Part shown: piece after piece, positions 18,129 to 24,381 of the stretch
How the letters are laid out: every line of letters begins with the position of its first letter
Position numbering within the stretch: the stretch's first letter is position 1
From: a virus
DNA: 24,381 nt
Reading direction: 5' to 3' (one strand)
IMG/VR virus record: IMGVR_UViG_3300030103_002562
Coordinates: 12,947 to 37,327 of that record
The notes under the pieces: model-generated
Database searches by the model: none
What the model was told of the DNA's origin: nothing
Seen by the model: only the letters and a program-made list of their open reading frames with translations
Program-made: the position numbers and the translations under genes

Positions 18129-18517
18129 AAAATGTAATTTTAATTATGGTGCTAATGTTCAGCACCAACCTGATCTCGCAGAAGTTCAACGTCCCAGATG
18201 GCTTTGATTACGACAGTGAGTACAAGGGCTACTTCAAGACCGTAAAGACAAAGAAGGAGGCGGTCTCTGAATGCCTTGATGTGTTCGAGTTCTATGGCCT
18301 AAACAGTCTTGACCTTATCGTGAGTAACGAGTCCAGGATTATTGTATTCAAGAGCATAGATTCTAAAAAAAAGAATCACATGATTGTACTATACGCAATA
18401 CACTTCGACGGCATGTATGACATATCATTAAACGAGATAAAGAATCAGGACAAGGTAATGTTCAGCTTCGAGGACTACGATGGTCAGACATACCTCCTTA
18501 AATACTTCAAACAATGA
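18125..18517 (+). CDS. Secreted/periplasmic hypothetical protein, 130 aa
   Basis: The start at 18125 (MKNVILIMVLMFSTNLISQK) is chosen because it gives a clean Sec signal peptide and an ATGA overlap with the upstream membrane gene; an in-frame ATG at 18068 would bury the signal. The mature part has FNVPDGFDYDSEYKGYFKTV, LIVSNESRIIVFKSI and a C-terminal FEDYDGQTYLLKYFK. An exported early phage protein could act on the host envelope, for example in superinfection exclusion; that is speculation. Overlaps the next gene by four bases. Confidence 0.65.
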   Translation: MKNVILIMVLMFSTNLISQKFNVPDGFDYDSEYKGYFKTVKTKKEAVSECLDVFEFYGLNSLDLIVSNESRIIVFKSIDSKKKNHMIVLYAIHFDGMYDISLNEIKNQDKVMFSFEDYDGQTYLLKYFKQ

Positions 18518-18900
18518 AGGCCTGGGAGGATCTGGTAAATGACGAGGAGAAGTCATTATACTGGACAGAAAATAGCGACTGGTACCTGGACATGGGCGTC
18601 AAGATAGAAAAGTTTCACGAGGACGGACGTATCGAGATAAAGAACGTGATGACCAGGACGGATAAGTTTGAGGATGTAGAAGGAAAAAGTCTTAAGGTAT
18701 TTAAGGATGAGGGATGGTTCATGGGATGTGTTAAGCTAAACATAGAAGTTCATCAACGTAAACTACTGAGAACAAACGATTTAATACGCATAGGCATATC
18801 CAACGGTAATGAGAAGGTGGTAGACATGTTCAAGCGTAGCAGAGAGGATCTTCAAAAAAAAATCCACAAATACCGTAACTTATTAACAAATAATTATTAA
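18514..18900 (+). CDS. Hypothetical protein, 128 aa
   Basis: Begins MKAWEDLVNDEEKSLYWTEN, has a strand-rich centre (RIEIKNVMTRTD; GWFMGCVKLNIEVHQ) and a basic helical C-terminus (RSREDLQKKIHKYRNLL). No family recognised. It is the last of the small early genes before the recombination module; 26 bases of AT-rich sequence follow. Confidence 0.65.
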   Translation: MKAWEDLVNDEEKSLYWTENSDWYLDMGVKIEKFHEDGRIEIKNVMTRTDKFEDVEGKSLKVFKDEGWFMGCVKLNIEVHQRKLLRTNDLIRIGISNGNEKVVDMFKRSREDLQKKIHKYRNLLTNNY

Positions 18901-18926
18901 TATTGTAACCCCTAATTTAATTTAAT

Positions 18927-19418
18927 ATGCACTGGAGAAATTTAATGAAAGACAACAAGTACCTCGGCTCATGGGACTTGGAGGTCAATGGAAAGTATGA
19001 GCCTAAGCTAGTAACCATCAAGAAAATATACCAAGACGTCTTCGTAGGCGAGATGGGTAAGGAGGATAAGGTCTTCCTGATGATGAATGAGTTCGACAAG
19101 CCGATGGTTTGCAACCGATCAAACTTTAAGAGGTTGGAGAAGTTCTTTGGAACATTCGACTACAACGAGTACATCGGTAAGCAGATCGTCCTAAACACCG
19201 AGAAGGTCAAGTCACCGCAGGGAATGGTAGACGCACTGCGTTTTAGCACCAGGCCACTGCCTAAGAAGACAAAGAAGGTACTGACAGATGATCAGATGGA
19301 GAAGGCGACTGAGTCCGTATCAAACGGACGGTCAACACTGGCAAAAATATCTGCCGTTTACGAACTGAGTGATTCACAAATTAAAACCCTGAAAGATGCT
19401 GAGAATAAGAGCAAGTAA
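18927..19418 (+). CDS. Conserved phage protein upstream of exonuclease, 163 aa
   Basis: Begins MHWRNLMKDNKYLGSWDLEV and has PKLVTIKKIYQDVFV, KPMVCNRSNFKRLEKFFGTF, IGKQIVLNTEKVKSP and DALRFSTRPLP. The block 'YLGSWDLE ... TNFKRLEK.FG ... GK.I.L..EKVKS..GMVDALRFS' is a common phage protein type next to YqaJ exonucleases and probably adopts a small beta fold. The C-terminal 40 residues (STLAKISAVYELSDSQIKTL) look like a helix-turn-helix. A recombination accessory is inferred from linkage; it overlaps the exonuclease gene by 23 bases. Confidence 0.7.
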   Translation: MHWRNLMKDNKYLGSWDLEVNGKYEPKLVTIKKIYQDVFVGEMGKEDKVFLMMNEFDKPMVCNRSNFKRLEKFFGTFDYNEYIGKQIVLNTEKVKSPQGMVDALRFSTRPLPKKTKKVLTDDQMEKATESVSNGRSTLAKISAVYELSDSQIKTLKDAENKSK

Positions 19419-20166
19419 ATGTGCGGCCCTATTTACAGGTACGGACGGCCTGACAGCCAGGCAAGAGGCGGAGCTTGATATTTTGATGGCCAAGGATGAT
19501 TATAAATTGACGCACAACCAATCCGTTAAGCGTTATAATTTAATAGCCAAGCGTGACGCACCAATTACATTGGGCGAAGGAGCCAGGACATTGATAGAAG
19601 AGGCAATCGATGAGGTAATGTACGAGTATAGTGTATCTATCGACAGGAGAGAGATGACGAAGGGCACGGATGTTGAGGACGAGTCTATCGAGATATACAA
19701 CAGAATCTTCTTCACTGACTATCGTAAGATGGAGGAGTTCGATGACCACTACTCACTTAGCTTTCTGTTTGCATCAGGTCACCCTGACATTGTTGATCGT
19801 GAAAGACTTAAGGTGATAGACATTAAGTCTAGCTGGTCAAAGAAGACGTTCCCAAAACGTCCGCCAAAGAACTCTACATACGAGTGGCAGGTAAAGATGT
19901 ACCTATACATGCTTACCAAGAAGACTGGTAAGCACTGGTCTGATGGTGAGATTGCCTACATACTCACTACCACTCCTGAGGAGTTGATACCTGATCATGA
20001 GGACGACAGTCTACACTACATGGACGCACTGGAGGATAACCTACGTGCAACTATAGTAAAGATAGAGCTGACTGAGGATGACATCAAGCACATGGATGCA
20101 AGGATGTTTGCGGCAGAGATGTACGCAAAGGAATATGTAAATTTTTTAACAACCAAAAACAAATAA
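19396..20166 (+). CDS. YqaJ-like PD-(D/E)XK exonuclease
   Basis: 256 aa beginning MLRIRASKCAALFTGTDGLT, the RASK start typical of YqaJ/lambda-exonuclease relatives. The nuclease core has KGTDVEDESIEIYN (Glu94/96), GHPDIVD (Asp131), and VIDIKSSWS (Asp142 and Lys144, the (D/E)XK motif), followed by YEWQVKMYLYML, the helix with the QxxxY motif. It should resect double-stranded DNA ends for single-strand annealing recombination. A dedicated annealing protein is not evident beside it; the neighbouring gene may fill that place. An in-frame insertion of about 45 residues precedes the first motif. Confidence 0.8.
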   Translation: MLRIRASKCAALFTGTDGLTARQEAELDILMAKDDYKLTHNQSVKRYNLIAKRDAPITLGEGARTLIEEAIDEVMYEYSVSIDRREMTKGTDVEDESIEIYNRIFFTDYRKMEEFDDHYSLSFLFASGHPDIVDRERLKVIDIKSSWSKKTFPKRPPKNSTYEWQVKMYLYMLTKKTGKHWSDGEIAYILTTTPEELIPDHEDDSLHYMDALEDNLRATIVKIELTEDDIKHMDARMFAAEMYAKEYVNFLTTKNK

Positions 20167-20167
20167 A

Positions 20168-20512
20168 ATGAGTAATCAATTTAAAATGAAAGGTGTCGTG
20201 GAAAAGATCTTCGACACAGAACAAGTAAGTGAAAAGTTTAAGAAGAGAACATTTGTACTGAACGATCAGGCAGATAAGTATCCACAAACCATATCGTTCC
20301 AGGCGGTGCAGGATAAGACGACACTTTTAGACTCTATTATAGAGGGTCAAGAGGTAGAGGTATCGTTCAACCTTCGAGGACGTGAGTGGACATCACCAGA
20401 TGGTGAGGTTAAGTACTTCAACACACTAGAGGCATGGAGAATAGAGGGATCCTCTGAACCAGCTCCACAGCCAGTTACAACTGAAGAGAAGGACGGAGAT
20501 CTTCCGTTTTAG
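20168..20512 (+). CDS. DUF3127 OB-fold, SSB-like protein
   Basis: 114 aa. Strand pattern MKGVVEKIFDTEQVSEKFKK, RTFVLND, PQTISFQAVQDK, EVEVSFNLRGREWTSPDG and LEAWRIE is the DUF3127 signature: a single OB-fold common in Bacteroidota phages. The protein ends in an acidic tail EEKDGDLPF, like the DxPF tails by which SSBs recruit partners, so it probably binds single-stranded DNA during recombination or replication. It directly follows the exonuclease with an AAAACAAATAAA leader and is followed by a terminator. Confidence 0.8.
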   Translation: MSNQFKMKGVVEKIFDTEQVSEKFKKRTFVLNDQADKYPQTISFQAVQDKTTLLDSIIEGQEVEVSFNLRGREWTSPDGEVKYFNTLEAWRIEGSSEPAPQPVTTEEKDGDLPF

Positions 20513-20533
20513 GCATTGTGTTTTCATGATGAA

Positions 20534-20551
20534 AGCAGTTAGGGTTCTGCT
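20534..20551 (+). other. Small hairpin AGCAG/CTGCT between operons
   Basis: AGCAG (20534-20538) and CTGCT (20547-20551) with an eight-base loop, followed by a second imperfect dyad GGTTAGCTGACC. It stands just before the intrinsic terminator in the 122-base gap after the DUF3127 gene. May be part of a structured leader; function unknown. Confidence 0.35.
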
Positions 20552-20582
20552 GGTTAGCTGACCATACTCAGTAAAAACCTAT

Positions 20583-20613
20583 AACACCGACTGTATGGTG
20601 GTCGGTGTTTCTT
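20583..20613 (+). terminator. Intrinsic terminator after DUF3127 gene
   Basis: Nine-pair perfect stem AACACCGAC (20583-20591) and GTCGGTGTT (20601-20609) with a nine-base loop TGTATGGTG, followed by TCTTT. It separates the recombination genes from the replication genes. Confidence 0.8.
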
Positions 20614-20634
20614 TAACCAATTTAATTCAATCAT

Positions 20635-20865
20635 ATGAAATATTACACGACACGTACAGATAATCTTGACAAGAGGGATAAGGTTATAGAGACATTGAAG
20701 GATCACTACGACGCCAGAAGTAAGAAGGGTATTATCAAGTACAAAACCACACTACATGACAATAATGACGATGACTTCCTTATGCATCTGCTAGAGGAGT
20801 TGATGGATGCTACGGCATATATTACTAAACTTCTAATGCAGAGAAAAAATGATAACGTACTTTAA
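20635..20865 (+). CDS. MazG-like small helical protein, 76 aa
   Basis: Contains a KKGIIKYKTTLHDNN segment and HLLEELMDATAYITKLLMQR. The order 'KGxxKYxTTL ... N.DD...H..EEL.DA..YI..L' is the core of small phage MazG/dUTPase-like helical proteins that handle nucleoside triphosphates, with the EExxD part of the metal site. At 76 aa only the minimal helical pair is present, so activity is uncertain. It overlaps the primase gene by 17 bases. Confidence 0.5.
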   Translation: MKYYTTRTDNLDKRDKVIETLKDHYDARSKKGIIKYKTTLHDNNDDDFLMHLLEELMDATAYITKLLMQRKNDNVL

Positions 20866-23203
20866 GACAATAAACGAGACAGACAAGCCATACCACATAG
20901 ACATAGATAGGGCAATAGATCGTATACGTGATGGATCTTCAAAGGATTTAGTAGGTCAGGTTAGGTTAGAGGTGGATAAAGATGGTAGGAATCAGTTGAA
21001 AAAACAACTTCCTGCCATCTGCTTCTCTGGGACTTTTTCAGATAGGCGTGACAGCTCCATCATTGATCACAGTGGGATAATGTGCCTGGACTTCGATGGC
21101 TTCAGGGACGAGCAACACCTACACTCAAAGAGGTTGGAGCTGATGGAGGATGAGTTCACTTACTGTCTATTCACATCTCCATCTGGGAATGGTATCAAGA
21201 CGCTTGTCCGTATACCTAAAGATGCAAAGAATCATAAAAAATATTTCAAGGCACTTGAGAAGTACTACGCATGCGATGAGTTCGATACCTCGTGCAAGAA
21301 CATTTCAAGGGTATGCTACGAGAGTTATGATCCAGACATATATGTCAATGAGCTTTCATCTGTATGGAAGGACATGGAGAAGGAGATTGAATTTGTAACC
21401 AAGTCAAAGGCAACCATAAAGATATCAGATAGCAACGAGATCATACGCAGGCTCTCGCTATGGTGGGACAAGAAGTATGGTATGGTCCAGGGTCAGAAGA
21501 ACAACAACCTTTTTATTTTGGCTTCCGCACTGAATGAGTTTGGAATCAATCAAGACGAGGCGTTTACTACTCTGAACTCATACGACTCAACTGGTGAGAA
21601 GTCTTCGGAGATTATGGCTATAGTACGTAGTGCTTACAAGAACATGTCTGGTCACAACACTAAGTTCTACGAGGACGTAGACAAGACATCTGCAATAGCC
21701 AGAGACATAAAGATGGGCGTACCTATTTCTGAGATAAAGGACAGTAATCAGGATGTCGATGTCGATGAGGTCGCTAAGACTGTAGACTTCAATGAATTTT
21801 GGATAAAGAACAGTAAGGGTAAGATTGATCTTGTACCTCATCTGTTTAGATTATACTTGCAGGATAATGGTTTCTACAAGTACTACCCCGTAGGTAGCAA
21901 TAACTTTGTATTCGTTAGGGTGATTGACAACACCATATCTGACGTTAACGAGGATATGATAAAGGACTTCGTACTTGACTTCCTTCTAGGTATCGACGAC
22001 ATGTCGGTATACAACTTCTTCGCACTCAATACAAAGTTTTTTCAGGAGACATTTTTAAATTATGTCTCAAGGATAGAGCCAGACTTTATGGTTGATAACA
22101 CTGATGAGGCTTATTTGTACTACCGAAACTGTGCTGTAAAGGTCACAAGGGATAGCGTAGAAACCATTTCTTACAGAAACCTTAAGGGGCATGTATGGGA
22201 AAAGCAAAAGATAGACAGGGACTTCATCAAGTCTGAGTTTAAGGATTCAGAGTTCAGGTACTTCATTAAGAACATATCTGGAGACAGATCTGATAGCACA
22301 AGGTCTATGGAGAGCACTCTTGGATACCTTATGCACTCACACAAACCAGCAAGCTACTGCCCTGCCGTCATACTGAATGACGAGATAATATCTGACCATC
22401 CTGAGGGTGGAACTGGTAAGGGTATCTTTGTCAAGTCGATAAGTCACATCAAGAAGATGGTTATAATTGACGGAAAGGGATTTTCATTTCAAAAGTCTTT
22501 CCCGTACCAGAGGGTACAGGTAGATACACAGACACTTGTGTTTGATGACGTCGCAAAGAATTTTGACTTCGAGAGACTTTTCTCTGTAATCACAGAGGGC
22601 ATTACCCTTGAGAAGAAAAACAAGGACGAGATACACATACCTTTCGAGTACTCTCCAAAGATTGTTATAACTACAAACTATGCAATCAAGGGTGCTGGTA
22701 ATAGCTTTGAGAGGCGTAAGTGGGACCTGGAGTTCAAGCAGTACTATACTAAAAGCTTCACGCCTGAGAGTGACTTTGGCCACATGCTATTCAGCGAGTG
22801 GACAGATTCTGAATGGTCAAAGTTTGACAACTACATGATAGACAACCTTCAGCTATATTTGAAGAGTGGCCTTGTTGTATGCGAGTTCAAGAACCTTAAG
22901 GTTAGGAACTTTATTGCTGAGACTAATTCAGACTTCTGGGAGTGGGCTGACGGTAAGGATAACTACTACACGAACAAAGGTTCGGCAAGCCTGGGTATGG
23001 ATCTTTACAACAACTTTACCGAGGAGTATCCAGACTATGGTCCGTATGGAAAGTTTAAGCTTTCTCATAGTAAGTTTTACAAGTGGCTTGATAGCTTTGG
23101 TAAGTTTAAGTACGATACCAAGCCGATTATAACCAGGAATGCGTCTGGAAAGATGATAGAATTTATAGAAACTGAGCCTGAACAGGTGAAACTAAACTTT
23201 TAA
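20849..23203 (+). CDS. Primase-helicase (BT4734-like N-domain + D5-type SF3 helicase)
   Basis: 784 aa. The N-terminal part has IMCLDFDGF (Asp81, Asp83) and YCLFTSPSGNGIKTLVRIP (105-123), the pattern of BT4734/VirE-type primase-polymerase-like domains. The C-terminal part is a superfamily 3 helicase: Walker A EGGTGKGI at 519-526, Walker B LVFDDV at 563-568, sensor-like KIVITTN at 604-610, and a downstream ERRKW arginine. Together it should prime and unwind at the phage origin. The middle (about 190-470) has no recognisable motif and probably links the two. Overlaps the small helical gene; the stop is followed three bases later by the helicase gene. Confidence 0.85.
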   Translation: MITYFKTINETDKPYHIDIDRAIDRIRDGSSKDLVGQVRLEVDKDGRNQLKKQLPAICFSGTFSDRRDSSIIDHSGIMCLDFDGFRDEQHLHSKRLELMEDEFTYCLFTSPSGNGIKTLVRIPKDAKNHKKYFKALEKYYACDEFDTSCKNISRVCYESYDPDIYVNELSSVWKDMEKEIEFVTKSKATIKISDSNEIIRRLSLWWDKKYGMVQGQKNNNLFILASALNEFGINQDEAFTTLNSYDSTGEKSSEIMAIVRSAYKNMSGHNTKFYEDVDKTSAIARDIKMGVPISEIKDSNQDVDVDEVAKTVDFNEFWIKNSKGKIDLVPHLFRLYLQDNGFYKYYPVGSNNFVFVRVIDNTISDVNEDMIKDFVLDFLLGIDDMSVYNFFALNTKFFQETFLNYVSRIEPDFMVDNTDEAYLYYRNCAVKVTRDSVETISYRNLKGHVWEKQKIDRDFIKSEFKDSEFRYFIKNISGDRSDSTRSMESTLGYLMHSHKPASYCPAVILNDEIISDHPEGGTGKGIFVKSISHIKKMVIIDGKGFSFQKSFPYQRVQVDTQTLVFDDVAKNFDFERLFSVITEGITLEKKNKDEIHIPFEYSPKIVITTNYAIKGAGNSFERRKWDLEFKQYYTKSFTPESDFGHMLFSEWTDSEWSKFDNYMIDNLQLYLKSGLVVCEFKNLKVRNFIAETNSDFWEWADGKDNYYTNKGSASLGMDLYNNFTEEYPDYGPYGKFKLSHSKFYKWLDSFGKFKYDTKPIITRNASGKMIEFIETEPEQVKLNF

Positions 23204-23206
23204 GAT

Positions 23207-24381
23207 ATGAGACTACGTGACTACCAGGTTGACATATCCAGGAGGGGTGTCGACATACTGAACAGACTCAATATGGTTTGCCTTGCGATGGAGGTACGCC
23301 TCGGTAAGACCTTCACGTCCTTAGAGATATGTAGGCTTGCTGGGGCGACCAAGGTTTTATTTTTGACAAAGAAGAAGGCTATATCATCCATACAGGCCGA
23401 TTACGACACCATGGATCCAGGGTTTGATATAACTATCATAAACTATGAATCCATACACAAGATTGATGATGTGATGTTTGACGTGGTGGTGTGCGATGAG
23501 TCACACACCATGTCTGCATTCCCTAAGCCAAGCATAAGGACACGTCAGATAAGAAAGATGTTGTCTATAAATAATGCCAAACTTATACTCATGACTGGCA
23601 CTCTGACACCTGAGTCTTACAGTCAGATATACCACCAGTTCTATGTACACCCAGACAATCCGTTCAGGGGTTACAAGAACTTTTATGCCTGGTCTCATGA
23701 CTATGTGAATGTGTGGCAGAGAAAGATAAACAGTTTTATGGTCAACGACTACTCTCGTGGTATCGAGGACAAGATAATGGGTGCTGTTGCACCCTACGTG
23801 ATTTCCTTTACTCAGAAGGAGGCTGGATTCTCTACAGACATAGAGGAAGAGGTTCTGTATGTAAAGATGCAAGACAGGACTTATCAGATATGCGACACAC
23901 TTTCAAAGGATCTTGTCGTGGAGGGTAAGGAAGAGGTTATACTTGGTGATACTCCTGCTAAGTTGATGCAGAAGCTACACCAGTTGTATAGCGGAACTGT
24001 TAAATTTGAATCTGGAAATAGCATGGCTATTGACAGAACAAAAGCTATATTTGTCAGAGATACATTTAAGGGAAGTAAGATCGGTATATTCTACAAGTTT
24101 AAGGAGGAGTTAAAGCTGCTTCAGTCTGTATTCGGTGATAGACTAACTACAGACCTAGATGAGTTTAACTCAACCGACAAATCAATCGCCCTACAGATAG
24201 TTTCTGGGCGTGAGGGTATATCGCTACGTAATGCGGCACATCTTGTCTTCTACAACATAGACTTCTCTGCCGTAAGCTACTGGCAGGCTAGGGATAGGAT
24301 GACAACGATGGAGAGGACATTTAATAAGGTGTATTGGATATTTAGCGAGGGTGGTATAGAGGACAAGATATACACCGCAGT
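23207..24381 (+). CDS. SF2 (SNF2-like) DNA helicase, truncated by window end
   Basis: 391 codons visible, open at the right edge. Motifs in order: DYQ near residue 5 (Q motif), MEVRLGKT at 28-35 (motif I), VVCDESH at 94-100 (motif II), LMTGTLTPES (motif III), KIGIFYKFKEE (motif IV), IVSGREGISL (motif V) and YWQARDRM (motif VI). Such helicases accompany primase-helicase genes in many phages and may act in replication, branch migration or remodelling. The window ends just after motif VI, so only a short C-terminus is likely missing. Confidence 0.85.
   Translation, partial: MRLRDYQVDISRRGVDILNRLNMVCLAMEVRLGKTFTSLEICRLAGATKVLFLTKKKAISSIQADYDTMDPGFDITIINYESIHKIDDVMFDVVVCDESHTMSAFPKPSIRTRQIRKMLSINNAKLILMTGTLTPESYSQIYHQFYVHPDNPFRGYKNFYAWSHDYVNVWQRKINSFMVNDYSRGIEDKIMGAVAPYVISFTQKEAGFSTDIEEEVLYVKMQDRTYQICDTLSKDLVVEGKEEVILGDTPAKLMQKLHQLYSGTVKFESGNSMAIDRTKAIFVRDTFKGSKIGIFYKFKEELKLLQSVFGDRLTTDLDEFNSTDKSIALQIVSGREGISLRNAAHLVFYNIDFSAVSYWQARDRMTTMERTFNKVYWIFSEGGIEDKIYTA

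Overview
This window looks like part of the genome of a tailed phage (or closely related prophage) of a Bacteroidota host, most likely a flavobacterium. The evidence: genes are packed with 1-20 bp overlaps and divided into two opposing transcription arms. Promoter-like boxes match the Bacteroidota -7 consensus TAnnTTTG. Strong Shine-Dalgarno sequences are absent from gene starts and A-rich leaders replace them. One secreted protein has a flavobacterial-type signal peptide ending SNAQ. The replication genes are of types common in Bacteroidota phages (BT4734-like primase fused to a D5-type helicase, DUF3127 OB-fold protein, YqaJ-like exonuclease). No terminase, portal, major capsid or DNA polymerase gene lies in the window, so it is an internal segment.

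Left arm (1-11442, nearly all minus strand, read right to left). In transcription order it holds: a secreted host-like protein (10585-11442); three small unknowns; an intrinsic terminator; a GroEL chaperonin followed by its GroES; a run of seven tiny, mostly very basic proteins (5965-7506); a tandemly duplicated receptor-binding/tail-appendage cassette with two LamG-fold proteins (3247-5959); and a lysis block (coiled-coil membrane protein, probable unimolecular spanin, two-TM holin candidate, a 23-aa membrane peptide, N-acetylmuramoyl-L-alanine amidase). It ends with a fibre-like protein, small unknowns and a protein that appears to be two fused GroES-like domains (92-649). A single plus-strand winged-helix-like gene (7544-8050) interrupts the arm and converges on groES.

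Switch region (11443-12445). About 1 kb separates the arms with no convincing gene. It holds direct repeats, a hairpin, a C-tract, a sigma70-like promoter, ACTACGTAG-type operator-like repeats, and a roughly 260-nt stretch of consecutive hairpins that includes a textbook tRNA T-arm.

Right arm (12446-24381, all plus strand). About 25 very small early-type genes come first, many joined by a repeated leader of the form AAAACAAATAGANATG. A 300-bp non-coding island at 15548-15853 carries nine copies of YYAACATY. Downstream is a recombination/replication module: a conserved phage protein, YqaJ-like exonuclease, DUF3127 protein, terminator, MazG-like helical protein, primase-helicase, and an SF2 helicase cut by the window edge.

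The points most worth follow-up are the three-component chaperonin set (GroEL, GroES, double-GroES), the duplicated receptor cassette, the u-spanin lysis block, the YYAACATY cluster and the structured RNA candidate in the switch region.
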